Source: JAXGTO01 sp040774885 (GTDB taxonomy: Bacteria; Actinomycetota; Coriobacteriia; Coriobacteriales; Eggerthellaceae). From it: 61,498 bases of DNA. Under the pieces are notes generated by a model. That model did no database searches and was not told where the DNA came from. It saw only the letters and a list, made by a program, of their open reading frames with translations. The position numbers and the translations under genes are program-made. This document shows, in pieces, positions 18,801-25,846 of this stretch; position 1 is the first letter of the stretch; each line of letters begins with the position of its first letter. The stretch lies in NCBI GenBank assembly GCA_040774885.1, contig JAXGTO010000010.1, forward strand, positions 1-61,498. The letters run 5' to 3'.

Positions 18801-19354
18801 TCGCCCGTGCTGGAAGGCGTGAAGGTGTAATTAGTGTCGGTGCCGCTACCGCTCCACTTGTCATTGATGACCCACTTGAAGGTCAACCCATTGTCGGCCT
18901 GAGGGACGATCTCATTGTCGTCGGCCTGCGACTGAAGCTCGTTGAGAGCCGTCTGCGCAGCGGCGGTGTCGGTGGTGGGCTCGTTGATGACCGTATCGGT
19001 CTTGCCCGAAGAGTCCTTCGATGTGTCGGCCGCGGTGTCCTTTGACGTATCGGCCGTGGTGTCCTTGGTCGTATCGGTGGCAGAACCCGTGGAGGTGCCA
19101 GCCGTGGAGTCCGTGCCCGTTCCGGCCGTGGAGTCCGTATTGGTGGCATCGGTGCCGGTAGTGGCGCCGGTGTTTGCTGCGGCTTCGGTACCAGCAGTGG
19201 TCGCGTCAGCTTGGACGGCTGCTGCTTCCTGGTTGGAATCCGCTTGAGCACTCATCTCCCCGAATGCATTGGAGGGAATGAGCATGAGTGCGAGAGCGAA
19301 CGCGCATACGACGCGAATAGCCCTCGAGCTCAAGGCTCGGGTCTGCTTTTCCAT
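12857..19354 (-). CDS. Giant DUF11-repeat surface protein with signal peptide and C-terminal anchor
   Basis: 2165 residues. An N-terminal signal peptide (VVCAFALALMLIPSNAFG) is followed by a Thr/Ser/Asp/Ala-rich stalk with TSKDT-type repeats (about 60-120) and a long beta-rich region. A Cna-B/SpaA-like domain lies near 1285-1420 (PGAQFKLEA; KLTEIAAPDGYQ). Alternating DUF11-type repeats follow near 1450-2100 (TVTYTITLHN; VYYKVTVDNT; DTMTGLTYVSS). The C-terminus has TVKTGDN, one membrane helix and RRRAK, which is sortase-signal-like but without LPxTG. It is probably a cell-surface adhesin or structural protein. A GGGTGAT ribosome site precedes the ATG, and a TTGACA-N17-TATTTT promoter lies about 90 bases upstream. 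Confidence 0.88.
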   Translation of the reverse strand: MEKQTRALSSRAIRVVCAFALALMLIPSNAFGEMSAQADSNQEAAAVQADATTAGTEAAANTGATTGTDATNTDSTAGTGTDSTAGTSTGSATDTTKDTTADTSKDTAADTSKDSSGKTDTVINEPTTDTAAAQTALNELQSQADDNEIVPQADNGLTFKWVINDKWSGSGTDTNYTFTPSSTGEVAIQAQVGITSSKAYGVGEATFTISKTLLTYRDGSTCDIASLGVEAKSSDPDHDYGAAFWYYEDNGDGTYTFTNCKAIPSNDTKVFSITYKIDQGKVANGTVGEITPSKVTEGISASGCKVTFENQVTLKNFTKNVIKNGTGERKLPAAVDPSSVPQGSGYWFGHDSSDYNFNDNYYMIYRLDTTTSGSQPYYLTFRDELSSDDVDNGATILGMSTDSEGLHYCKTVNSTTSATDPNRGVGIYTVGSYDYDNNATEAGKTAQSVGTQYCYVMVQYPKANYTALKPGESLKFNNTATSSITDIDKTQGVTSDPSSATATWTKGAPVGPGGGDGSTKTVTADGSDGAVSVLKKGYDVDIQTDKLAVQNNYFTVEKDQDGNITKVNTPSHDAYAIDDTLQVYSSSNGTLKTLTASDYSLKSLSFDSNCTDQYMEYNAEEDTYGYVTKAADDANAGTFEIYGATSPQASLSDYSLITTRTYNEIKSGTNLTVDVSGANYVAFYVVYKGNTSAPDGKQDCSVSYNVYPTWTLKGSSTATWNTLAPNDTDTFWFANSAAFPFTSSATGKMFTEQESKDYTSSYMDTWNPNHQASAQIAADTTNFSSLMDSDRTGVGVPRSSENTIRSLTPIEGRSGTVKTSGKQTNDMTNSQVIIDNQQTGYEYYNITGLNLDQAIDKLSYKLSENTAVFDDLLPAGEKYYSDDNHPTTAVGTTNECTASVVAEPTDNYKGTGRQLVKFTVTYTGNTGTATKGNTYYPASTDGTSHTASGSSAGSVVGAGYLQSGFRVNYSTVVKWDAMNDVSAIPSDTAYQIHGTSLLGTAYADQVNMKTDGVGDREDVSPHDTIYVNNDKTEKKCALNNLYGDANYDETTLGDRKMDTVYSSLTTTVTADYAADSGLTKKVAPSVGTGAGEYVNDTGVEIGDDYTYKLTYNNSQYIQVTDLVLYDNFEQAGTDPKWQGTLKGIDTSVAESKGIVPVIYFSTEPNTSLDVHDGSWTKYDGTQDMSTFKAVAIDLTYTDVAQENKYTLPQLSNISATLTFTAPSSMELDDSSNTAVSKQTGKSYNSAGASLMYYITTGGDGHATTTSDPNKFTSVTLTDTRTGIALSKVDDTTAQNYVPGAQFKLEAELSSGDWAVLSADDVWSATADDVTAAAAKGITISEGDIVYGNADYTPAADACKTPLKLYASGSIYGSDPVSGATITYTGNYKLTEIAAPDGYQVSSPDETDITVTAAATEGDDPTVTITPAGSTEALPTKDGKSQITDPKIDVSIAKELKSTAIDDNGNVTYTITLHNNKEAAVTDYKVADTMTGLTYVSSSATGATVTYDAATGTFTVDKILAANDDNYEDVVITVVCKVTDDKFTNQVEPTTNPEAKSDKVRVDADGSDTAATDTVKVGDKVYYKVTVDNTTGTAALAAGYKTTETFTGLRYVGTDAAVTSNTDGSLTWTTTADVAAGETTSIWLPFIVEPTVTGDGATVDTSIINNSANGTAVGEKVANVTQTKEMTTKGIADDGTVTYKITLSNSGAIASDAYDVTDTMTNLEYVSHTATGATVTKTSTGFKVDSVPMGNNSVVITVIAKPTADTFSNALGPIGTADPTDSKVRTDENGNPATDQVIPGQTVYYKLSVDNTATDAKDQTGYTMTDTFTGMSYTGTVDGVVDNGDGTLTWTTDVSKGATAEVILPFKIDKTDAAGESTTLISNKANNVVVSEKIPNVGVVKDLVTPADEVGGTATYTLTLSNTGSADATNFKVSDFMTNLTYDSSSVVTGSATATWTGDGFTVDNVPVGEDTVVIMVKCTTTDTTYTNAAKVTGDTEPTLTKSRVDADGNPATDAALAGSTVYYKITYDNSKGETDVESGKTFTDKFDGLTYVSYTGDGMVSADGTTWTAPKVNAGESASVIMEFTVNDDVTSFTNRVVADDGSGSAVVSDQVGEAPVDNTKGATAAKTATVKTGDNTPFGSIALLLAGGVTLLVYSRRRAKNLQQ

Positions 19355-19442
19355 TCTGGATCACCCTTTTCAATCGACTGCGTTGTCTATTTTCCCCGGT
19401 ATACGTTTGCAGCACGAACGGCGCTATTGCGCCTTATTGTCA

Positions 19443-19471
19443 AAAATAGTCATGGTCTGGGCCGATGTCAA
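19443..19471 (-). promoter_or_regulatory. Sigma-70-type promoter of the surface-protein gene
   Basis: On the minus strand TTGACA (19471-19466) and TATTTT (19448-19443) are separated by exactly 17 bases. The predicted leader of about 80 bases includes a small hairpin GGCGC-AATA-GCGCC (19420-19433) before the ATG at 19354. Confidence 0.65.
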
Positions 19472-19517
19472 GAAAAAAGGGGGGATTGCCACAACCTCGC
19501 TCGCAAAAGAGCAGTTA

Positions 19518-19578
19518 ATGGGCGCAGGGAGCCGCCTTGCGCGCGGTGACCGAAGCCCGCCGTCTTCCCCGTGCCGCC
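19518..19578. repeat. ~60-bp intergenic repeat, copy B
   Basis: Second copy of the repeat at 175-235, about 80% alike by eye. It begins eight bases beyond the hypD stop on the minus strand, as copy A does beyond the MBL gene. No coding role is seen. Confidence 0.55.
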
Positions 19579-19586
19579 AGAACGGC

Positions 19587-20669
19587 TCAGCGGTAGTAGC
19601 GGTAGTAGGCGGCGCAGCTCCCCTCACTGCTCACCATGCAAGGGCCCACGGGATTTTCGGGCGTGCACACTTTGGCGAACAGAGGGCATTCGTCGGGCGC
19701 CATGATGCCGCGCAGAACGTCGCCGCAGCGGCAACCTTTGGGCTCGATGGTGGGTTCCACTTGGGGGTGGAAGCGCTCGATGGCATCGAAACGGGCGAAT
19801 TCAGGGCGGATGCGATATCCGCTGCCGGGTATTTCGCCCAGCCCGCGCCAGGTGGCGGTGCAGGTTTCGAACACTTCGTCGATAGCGGCCAGGGCCACGG
19901 GGTTGCCTTCTTCCATGACGCCGCGCGCGTAGGCGATCTCGATTTCGGCGCGGCCTTCGTGCAGCTGGCGCATGATCATGGCGATGCCCTGGAGCACGTC
20001 GACGGCTTCGAAGCCGGTGATGACGCCGGGGATGCCGTATTTCTTGGCCAGGAATTCATACGGATGGCTGCCGATGATGGTGCTCACGTGGCCGGGCAGG
20101 ATGAGCGCGTCCACCTTGAGCTGCGGGTCGCTCACGATGACGTCCAAGGCACCGGGCATGTTCTTGTGCGCGGCGAACACGGTGAAGTTCTTCAAGCCCA
20201 TGGCATCGGCGCGCTTGATGGCCACGGCCACCAGCGGCGTGGTGGTTTCGAAACCGACGCCCACGAACACTATCTGGCGGTCGGGGTTTTCCTGCGCCAT
20301 CTTGAGGGCATCGAGCGGCGAATAGACGATCTGGATGTCGCGGCCGGCGGCTTGCTCGGCAATGAGGCTCGAAGTGGAGCCGGGCACGCGGGTCATGTCA
20401 CCGAACGTGGCGATGGTGACTTCGGGGATGCGGGCCAGCGCGATGACGGTGTCGATGTCGCGGTTGCTGGTTACGCACACGGGGCAGCCCGGGCCGCTGG
20501 CCAGGCGCGTCCCCGGAGGCATGAGAGCGCGGATGCCGTTGCGGGCGATGGCCACGGTGTGCGTTCCGCACACTTCCATAAGGGTGGCGCCCTGCGCGGG
20601 GGCCAGTTCTTGGATGGATTCGATAAGGCCGCGGGCGAGCTCGGGGTCTTTGAAAGCGTCGAGATTCAT
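19587..20669 (-). CDS. hypD: Hydrogenase maturation protein HypD
   Basis: HypD (360 residues, normal length) is the iron-sulfur scaffold on which the Fe(CN)2CO unit of NiFe hydrogenases is assembled together with HypC. Conserved motifs are EVCGTHT, SGPGCPVCVTS, GFETTTP and the C-terminal cysteine-rich GCRCGDVLRG, followed by further Cys that bind the 4Fe-4S cluster. It begins nine bases after hypC. hypE, hypF, hypA and hypB are not in the window, so the cluster is split or partial here. The ribosome site is weak (GGCGG), which fits translation coupled to hypC. Confidence 0.95.
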   Translation of the reverse strand: MNLDAFKDPELARGLIESIQELAPAQGATLMEVCGTHTVAIARNGIRALMPPGTRLASGPGCPVCVTSNRDIDTVIALARIPEVTIATFGDMTRVPGSTSSLIAEQAAGRDIQIVYSPLDALKMAQENPDRQIVFVGVGFETTTPLVAVAIKRADAMGLKNFTVFAAHKNMPGALDVIVSDPQLKVDALILPGHVSTIIGSHPYEFLAKKYGIPGVITGFEAVDVLQGIAMIMRQLHEGRAEIEIAYARGVMEEGNPVALAAIDEVFETCTATWRGLGEIPGSGYRIRPEFARFDAIERFHPQVEPTIEPKGCRCGDVLRGIMAPDECPLFAKVCTPENPVGPCMVSSEGSCAAYYRYYR

Positions 20670-20678
20670 GCGGGCCGC

Positions 20679-20909
20679 CTAAATGGCTTCGGCCATTTCG
20701 GGGAAGTCTTTGATCAGCTCGAGCGTTTCTTGCGCGAACTGCTCATCGACCACCTCGATGGCGAAACCGGCGTGCACCAGCACGTAGTCGCCCAGTTTTG
20801 CTTGGGGGGTCAGGTCGATCGAGATCTCGCGCGTGACGCCCATGATGTCGCTGACGGCCAGGCCGTCTTCTTTTATCTCGGTGATTTTAGCGGGTATTGC
20901 CAGGCACAT
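20679..20909 (-). CDS. hypC: Hydrogenase maturation chaperone HypC
   Basis: HypC/HupF family, 76 residues. It starts with the diagnostic MCLAIPAKI, in which Cys2 binds the iron centre, and continues with a small beta-barrel (GVTREISIDLTPQAKLGDYVLVHAGFAIEVV). It carries the Fe(CN)2CO moiety between HypD and the hydrogenase large subunit precursor. AGGAG lies nine bases before the ATG. Upstream is a 578-bp spacer with nested stem-loops, and hypD follows directly. Confidence 0.95.
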   Translation of the reverse strand: MCLAIPAKITEIKEDGLAVSDIMGVTREISIDLTPQAKLGDYVLVHAGFAIEVVDEQFAQETLELIKDFPEMAEAI

Positions 20910-21069
20910 GATGCGTTGCTCCTATCGCTTCTGTTTATCGCGCTCATCCTACCACGTGCGAAGGGACGCGTCACAGAAGACGCCCGCCGTACGTGCGCAC
21001 CGGCGGGCAGACGGACGAAGGGCGGGGTGCGGCACTGCTGGGGAAGGCGCGTCAAATCCCGCCCCTCTG

Positions 21070-21146
21070 GCACAGGGCTTGACACACAAACAAAGCGATT
21101 CCGGTGCGTAGGGTGGGGACGCACCGGAATCTTCAAGGCCCTGTGC
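21070..21146 (-). promoter_or_regulatory. Nested stem-loop in the hypC upstream region
   Basis: The inner stem GATTCCGGTGCGT/ACGCACCGGAATC (21097-21109 with 21119-21131) is a perfect 13-bp pair. An outer pair joins GCACAGGGCTTGA (21070-21082) with TCAAGGCCCTGTGC (21133-21146) with one bulge. It is 160-240 bases upstream of hypC on its strand. It could be a 5' leader structure or a terminator for read-through from typA; no known riboswitch class is recognised. Confidence 0.45.
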
Positions 21147-21316
21147 TCTGCATAATAGGGATATGCGTAGCCTTCGGAGGGCGTCGTTCCCAAGCCGCAC
21201 CTCTCATTCCCCAAAATGCAGGCAGTCGTCGCATCGTTGGGCGGCTCGACCCTTCGGCTCGCCAAATACGCCTCGATAAATACATCATCTGCTGGAAAGC
21301 AGCGATTTCAACAACG

Positions 21317-21356
21317 ATAAAAAGGAATGACCCCGGTGCAATACCGAAGTCATTCC
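21317..21356 (-). terminator. Intrinsic terminator of typA
   Basis: On the minus strand GGAATGAC pairs with GTCATTCC (21356-21349 with 21331-21324), with an inner CGGT/ACCG pairing, and the stem runs directly into a TTTTT tract at 21319-21323. It lies about 130 bases past the typA stop codon. Confidence 0.7.
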
Positions 21357-21487
21357 ATAGGCGCCGCTTAAAACTTTATTTAACCGTCCCGCTTTTGGGG
21401 TCTAGTTCAATTTCCGAGGCCCGTTCATCGGCACTCATGCACGAACAGCGTTGCCTGCCTGCTTGCGCGCTTGCTTTCGCACGCTTC

Positions 21488-23299
21488 TTACTTCTTGTTG
21501 GCCTTCTTGCGGGCCGTGGTGGAAAGAATGCGCTTGCGCAGGCGGATGGACTTGGGCGTCACTTCCACCAGTTCGTCGTCTTCGATGTATTCAAGCGCTT
21601 CTTCAAGCGTGAATTCCACGGGCGGGGTCAGCGCGATGGCCTTGTCCGCGCCGCTCGAGCGCTGATTGCCCAGGTTCTTGGTCTTGGCCACGTTGACCAC
21701 CATGTCGCCCTCTTTGGCGTTTTCGCCCACGATCATGCCTTCGTAGCAATCTTCGCCCGGGCCCACGAACAGGGTGCCGCGCGTCTGCAGCGTGTCGAGC
21801 GCGTAAGCCACGGACTTCTCGGTGGCCATGGCGATCATGCAGCCGTTTTTGCGGCCGGCGTATTCGCCGCGGAACTGGCCGTATTCGCTGAAGCGATGGA
21901 ACATGGTCGCTTCGCCGTGCGTGGCGTTGAGCAGCTTGGTGCGCAAGCCCATGGTGCCGCGCGTGGGAATCTTGAACACGATGTGGGTCTGGTCGCCCTT
22001 GGAATGCATGTCCACCATTTCGCCGCCGGCGGTGCCGAACACCTCGATGGCCTTGCCCGCGTATTCGCTGGGGCATTCCACGGTGGCTTCTTCGATGGGC
22101 TCCATCTTATGGCCGGCATCATCGGTCTTGATGATGACGCGCGGACGGCCCACCTGCAGCTCGAAGCCTTCGCGGCGCATGGTTTCGATGAGCACGGAAA
22201 TCTGCAACACGCCGCGGCCGGCAACTTCCATGCCGGTTTTGTCTTCCAGCTCGGTGATGCGCATGGCCACGTTGCTTTCGGCCTCTTTTTCCAGGCGCTC
22301 CTTCAACTGGCGGCCGCCCACGATATCGCCTTCGCGGCCCACAAGCGGGCTGTCCGATGCGGCGAAGACCACAGCCATGGTGGGTTCATCGATCTTGATG
22401 GGCTCCATCTGGACAGGGTGCTCGCGGCTAGTGACGATGTCGCCGATATCGGCGTCTTCCACGCCCACCACGGCGATGATGTCGCCGGCGTCGGCCTGGT
22501 CTTGTTCCTTCTTGCCCAGCTCTTCGAAGGTGAACAGCTGCTTGATGTTGGCGTTGTAGCGGGTGCCGTCGTTCTTGATGACCAGCACGGGTTCGCCCTT
22601 GTGCATGGTGCCGGAATGCAGGCGGCCCACGCCGATGCGACCGACGAAGCTGGAATGGTCGACCGTGCAGATCTGCAGCGCAACGGGGCCGTCGGGCTGC
22701 ACGTCGGGCGCGGGGATTTCCTTGAGGATAGTATCGAGCAGCGGCAACATGTTGTTGTTGTCATCATCGGGCTCGTAGCGCGCATAGCCGTTGACGGCGC
22801 TGGCGTAGATGATGGGGAAATCGAGCTGGGCGTCACTGGCTTCAAGTTCGACCATCAGGTCGAAGACCTCGTCCACCACTTCTTCGGGGCGGGCGCCGGG
22901 GCGGTCTATCTTGTTGATGACCACCACGATGCGCAGGCCCTGGTCCAGGGCATGGCGCAGTACGAAACGCGTCTGCGGCATGGGGCCTTCGAAGGCGTCC
23001 ACGATGAGCAGCGCGCCGTCGGCCATGTTGAGCACGCGCTCGACCTCGCCGCCGAAGTCAGCGTGGCCCGGCGTGTCGATGACGTTGATCTTGGTGCCTT
23101 TATAGGTGATGGAGATGTTCTTGGAAAGGATGGTGATGCCGCGCTCGCGTTCTTGGTCGTTGCTGTCCAGGACGCGCTCTTCCACCTGCTGGTTTTCACG
23201 GAAGACGCCGCTGGTGTACAGCAGGCGGTCCACCAGGGTGGTCTTGCCGTGGTCGACGTGAGCGATGATGGCCACGTTGCGAAGATGTTCTTGTCGCAT
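21488..23299 (-). CDS. typA: Ribosome-associated translational GTPase TypA/BipA
   Basis: 603 residues, full length. Translational GTPase motifs run in order: AHVDHGKTTL (G1), RGITI (G2), DTPGHADF (G3), NKID (G4), then EF-G-like domains III and V and the BipA-specific C-terminal part (RSSGADKAIALTPP). BipA/TypA helps ribosome assembly and stress or low-temperature growth. GAAGAAGAGG precedes the ATG. The C-terminal tail is lysine-rich (ARKKANKK). An intrinsic terminator lies downstream. A J-domain gene ends 67 bases upstream on the same strand and may be co-transcribed. Confidence 0.95.
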   Translation of the reverse strand: MRQEHLRNVAIIAHVDHGKTTLVDRLLYTSGVFRENQQVEERVLDSNDQERERGITILSKNISITYKGTKINVIDTPGHADFGGEVERVLNMADGALLIVDAFEGPMPQTRFVLRHALDQGLRIVVVINKIDRPGARPEEVVDEVFDLMVELEASDAQLDFPIIYASAVNGYARYEPDDDNNNMLPLLDTILKEIPAPDVQPDGPVALQICTVDHSSFVGRIGVGRLHSGTMHKGEPVLVIKNDGTRYNANIKQLFTFEELGKKEQDQADAGDIIAVVGVEDADIGDIVTSREHPVQMEPIKIDEPTMAVVFAASDSPLVGREGDIVGGRQLKERLEKEAESNVAMRITELEDKTGMEVAGRGVLQISVLIETMRREGFELQVGRPRVIIKTDDAGHKMEPIEEATVECPSEYAGKAIEVFGTAGGEMVDMHSKGDQTHIVFKIPTRGTMGLRTKLLNATHGEATMFHRFSEYGQFRGEYAGRKNGCMIAMATEKSVAYALDTLQTRGTLFVGPGEDCYEGMIVGENAKEGDMVVNVAKTKNLGNQRSSGADKAIALTPPVEFTLEEALEYIEDDELVEVTPKSIRLRKRILSTTARKKANKK

Positions 23300-23366
23300 A
23301 TTCCTCTTCTTCCTTCGACCGACGGAGCCGGCCTATCGTTGCTGCGCGCCGTTTGGGCAGTGCGCC

Positions 23367-23918
23367 TTATTCCAAATCTTCAAGCTGTTCTAGCAGCCGT
23401 TGTTTTTCTGCCTTCAGTTCGGACAGGTGGTCGTTGAGGGTGTTGATGTTGCCCTGCGCCGAAATGACCTGCACGATTCCCCACACCACCAGCGTGCCCG
23501 CGATGGCGGCGACCCACACCAGCCGGCGCAGGAAAAACGCGCCGATGGCGCCCAGCCCCACCATGATGAGCCCGTTGCGGCGGCTGTCCAGCAGAGTGTC
23601 GCGCTCGGCCACCAACTGCGTGCGTGCCGCCTGGATGCCCGCCAGCTGCGCTTCGATCTGCGCTGCGCTGCGCGACCCGCTCGACGCCGTGGCGCGCGAG
23701 GCGCCCGCGGACCCGGACGAAGCCGTGCCGCTGGTGAGCGCGTCGTAGGCTTCTTGCAAATCCTTGAACTGCTCGGTGGCGCGGTTTTGGAGCTTCTTGT
23801 TGCCCGCAAAGCGGTCGGGGTGCAGTATCTGGGCGGTTTCCCGATACGCGGCCTTGATGTCCTCGGCCGTCGCGTCGTCCTCCAACCCCAGCCTGCGCAG
23901 CGCCTCCTTGCGATTCAC
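23367..23918 (-). CDS. J-domain protein with membrane segment and coiled coil
   Basis: 183 residues. An N-terminal J-domain (RRLGLEDDATAEDIKAAYRE) carries the HPD triad in LHPDRFAGNKK. A Ser/Ala-rich linker (60-85) and a short coiled region lead to a hydrophobic stretch (GLGAIGAFFLRRLVWVAAIAG, then LVVWGIVQVIS) and a C-terminal coiled coil (HLSELKAEKQRLLEQLEDLE). It would stimulate a DnaK-type Hsp70 at the membrane; there is no Gly/Phe or zinc domain, so it is not DnaJ itself. The start is GTG at 23918 with AAGGAG five bases upstream. Confidence 0.82.
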   Translation of the reverse strand: MNRKEALRRLGLEDDATAEDIKAAYRETAQILHPDRFAGNKKLQNRATEQFKDLQEAYDALTSGTASSGSAGASRATASSGSRSAAQIEAQLAGIQAARTQLVAERDTLLDSRRNGLIMVGLGAIGAFFLRRLVWVAAIAGTLVVWGIVQVISAQGNINTLNDHLSELKAEKQRLLEQLEDLE

Positions 23919-24188
23919 CTCGGCTCCTTAACCTTTCGTCTGCCGTAACGTCACACGATAGAGCATGCTATCACGCATCCCCCTTCCGCGCAGTGCGCCA
24001 CACAAGAAACCGACGAGCACGGACTGCGGAGAGCCGAAGGGCACGAGGGCTAGCGGCAGGTGCGACGCGGGAGCGGCGCCGGGATGCGGTACAGCGCGTA
24101 GTGCGGGTCGGCAGCGGGACGCAGCGTGTGGGTGGGAGCGGACAAAAGAGATGGGGTCCCAACTAAATCCTGCGTTTGCGTGCGAAAA

Positions 24189-24319
24189 CTAACAGAATCG
24201 CGAGCTTTCCGCGATTTTCGGGGTCATATTCGCCTTCGAGAAAACCGTCACCTGGGGTTATGATCAGTTCGCCTACGAAAGGTGTCGCAAAAATCGCGGA
24301 AAGCTCGCGTTTTTGTTAA
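24189..24319 (+). repeat. Long palindromic element, family I copy 2
   Basis: Arms 24189-24218 and 24290-24319 pair over 30 bp with three mismatches (CTAACAGAATCGCGAG / TTAACAAAAACGCGAG). The core holds GAGAAAACCGTCACCTGG then GGTTATG. Copy 3 carries the same core in reverse orientation, and the two copies align along almost their whole length. Together they bracket the gene at 24762-25721. Confidence 0.85.
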
Positions 24320-24339
24320 TTATTGGGCCTTGCTCGTGG

Positions 24340-24700
24340 TATTCCCGCAGCCGCCCGACCCCTGCTTCCGCTTTTTTGCCTTCTGCTTGCCCAATCCGCG
24401 CCCTTCCCGCCTGGGTTCCTCCACGCCGGAGACCCCACGTCCTCCACGCCGGCCCCGCTTCGTTCTCGTCCGGCCCCGCTTTCGCGTCTCCCCTCTCCTC
24501 GCTTCACCGCCCCTCGAGTCCTCGCTCCTTCCCGCGCACCCTCCCCATTTCTGCATCCGCTTTCCTACCTTCTTCCTGCCTGGCATACGCCTATCAAACT
24601 TTTGCCATTCCGTCTCTTTAACCCGACCCCCTAATCACCTTCCCTGCTTTCTTGCGCTTTTATTTCGCTGACTTTTACCCTTTTCAAACGCAGATCATCC
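24340..24700 (+). other. Pyrimidine-rich tract
   Basis: Over about 360 bases the plus strand is dominated by C and T, with runs such as CTTCCCGCCTGGGTTCCTCC and TCCCCTCTCCTCGCTTC and a small duplication of TCCTCCACGCCGG. The opposite strand is correspondingly purine-rich. Such asymmetry is not seen elsewhere in the window. Function unknown. Confidence 0.5.
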
Positions 24701-24761
24701 GTTAGATAACGGCACATAAAACCTCGCCTTCGGTCTTCGGTAGGCATGCTAGCGTTTGCCC

Positions 24762-25721
24762 ATGATCATCCTGAGCCACATATCAGCGCTCGAATATTGG
24801 CGTGCATCCGCCCGCGGGGAGCGCATTCCCATCCGACAAGCCAACAGGCTTTTGCAGCGAAGCGAAGCGGGCGCACTCGCGCTCAAAGCCAGCCTGCCGC
24901 CTTGGGTCGATTTCTCGCACCCCGTGAACGTCCTCGTTCCCGAAAAAGCGCGGGCGCGCTCTTCCCAAAATGTGCAGAGTCGAGTTTGGAAGTCTCATTT
25001 GGTCGCGCGCTCTCTCTATCTGGTCAGCAAGAACTGCGCGGTATGCTCACCGGAACTTTGCTTTATGCAATTGGCGCTTGGTTGCAGCTTGCCCGAACTC
25101 ATAGCCACAGGATTCGAAATGTGCGGAGACTACTCGCTGATGCCCGGGAACGCAAAAGGGTTCGCCGCGCGACCGGCGCTCACCACCCAAAAGCAGCTAT
25201 CGTCGTTCGTCAGTGCGGCAAGGGGGTGCTACGGGATAGCGGGGACCAAGCGGGCGTGCGGCCAAATCATGGACGGCTCTGCATCGCCCATGGAAACATC
25301 GCTGGCCATGCTGCTCTGCCTCCCCTGCGCCATGGGCGGATTCGGCATAGAGCGGCCAATCCTGAACCATTCCATTTCCCTTACGCGCCAGGCCAAGCAG
25401 ATAGCTGGACGTGAGCATCTGGTATGCGACCTGTTTTGGCCCGCGTATCAGGTGGCCGGAGAATACGACAGCGATGCCTTCCATACGGGGTCGGACCGCA
25501 TCTTCGCTGACTCTAAAAGGAGAATGGCGTTGTCGAACCTCGGCATATCCGTGATTACCGTGACCCGCAAACAAATCATGGATGCCCGGAGCATGGAGAA
25601 TGCAGCCCGCGCTTTTGCTAAAGCAACGGGCAAAGTTATCCAGCGCGGCGAGTTCGACGCAAATGCCGCCAGATGGAATCTGCGATCTGCGGTTTTACCT
25701 CACAATCCGAGGAATTATTAA
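24762..25721 (+). CDS. Putative DUF559/Vsr-like nuclease-fold protein (AbiEi-DUF559 style)
   Basis: 319 residues. The C-terminal third (about 219-270) reads CDLFWPAYQVAGEYDSDAFH, then DSKRRMALSNLGISVITVTR. That matches the pattern D-x-x-W-P...E-x-D...H...R..AL...G..V..VT of DUF559/Vsr-like restriction-endonuclease folds in actinobacteria. The N-terminus (ILSHISALEYWRAS) resembles AbiEi-type antitoxin-nuclease proteins. No nuclease activity is shown; the family call is by eye. ATG at 24762 is taken (TTG at 24756 is possible); the ribosome site is poor. Its TAA stop lies inside palindrome copy 3, and copy 2 lies upstream. It is a lone plus-strand gene. Confidence 0.6.
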   Translation: MIILSHISALEYWRASARGERIPIRQANRLLQRSEAGALALKASLPPWVDFSHPVNVLVPEKARARSSQNVQSRVWKSHLVARSLYLVSKNCAVCSPELCFMQLALGCSLPELIATGFEMCGDYSLMPGNAKGFAARPALTTQKQLSSFVSAARGCYGIAGTKRACGQIMDGSASPMETSLAMLLCLPCAMGGFGIERPILNHSISLTRQAKQIAGREHLVCDLFWPAYQVAGEYDSDAFHTGSDRIFADSKRRMALSNLGISVITVTRKQIMDARSMENAARAFAKATGKVIQRGEFDANAARWNLRSAVLPHNPRNY

Positions 25722-25846
25722 CAAAATCGCGAGCTTTCCGCGATTTTTGCGACCACTTCCGCAGGCGAGCTGCGCATAACCCCAGGTGACGGTTTTCTCG
25801 AGAGCGCAGGCTGCCAAAAAATCGCGGAAAGCTCGCGATTTTGTTA
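25718..25846 (-). repeat. Long palindromic element, family I copy 3 (inverted relative to copy 2)
   Basis: Perfect 31-bp inverted repeat: arms 25718-25748 and 25816-25846, starting TTAACAAAATCGCGAG. On the minus strand the core reads GAGAAAACCGTCACCTGG then GGTTATG, the same as copy 2. The left arm supplies the stop codon of the preceding gene. Confidence 0.88.

Larger units (their letters stand above)
20910..21487. other. 578-bp spacer between typA and hypC with several stem-loops
   Basis: No gene is supported; frames here are extensions of antisense shadows. The spacer contains a hairpin with stem GCCCGCCG/CGGCGGGC (20982-21008), a nested stem-loop at 21070-21146 and the typA terminator at 21317-21356, the latter two listed separately. 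Confidence 0.6.
23919..24761. other. 843-bp spacer: palindrome copy 2 and a pyrimidine-rich tract
   Basis: No convincing gene. Apart from a GC-rich lead-in (23960-24180) it contains palindromic element copy 2 (24189-24319) and a strand-asymmetric C/T-rich tract (about 24340-24700). Frames of 88-129 codons in the tract are Pro/Ser/Arg low complexity with no ribosome site and are rejected. Confidence 0.6.

Noticed and set aside
19269..21155. 628-codon plus-strand open frame
   Set aside because: Antisense to hypD/hypC, which are certain.
21104..23437. 777-codon plus-strand open frame
   Set aside because: Complete antisense overlap with typA, which has all GTPase motifs.
24282..24671. 129-codon plus-strand frame and neighbours
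   Set aside because: Low-complexity Pro/Arg/Ser translation of the pyrimidine tract.
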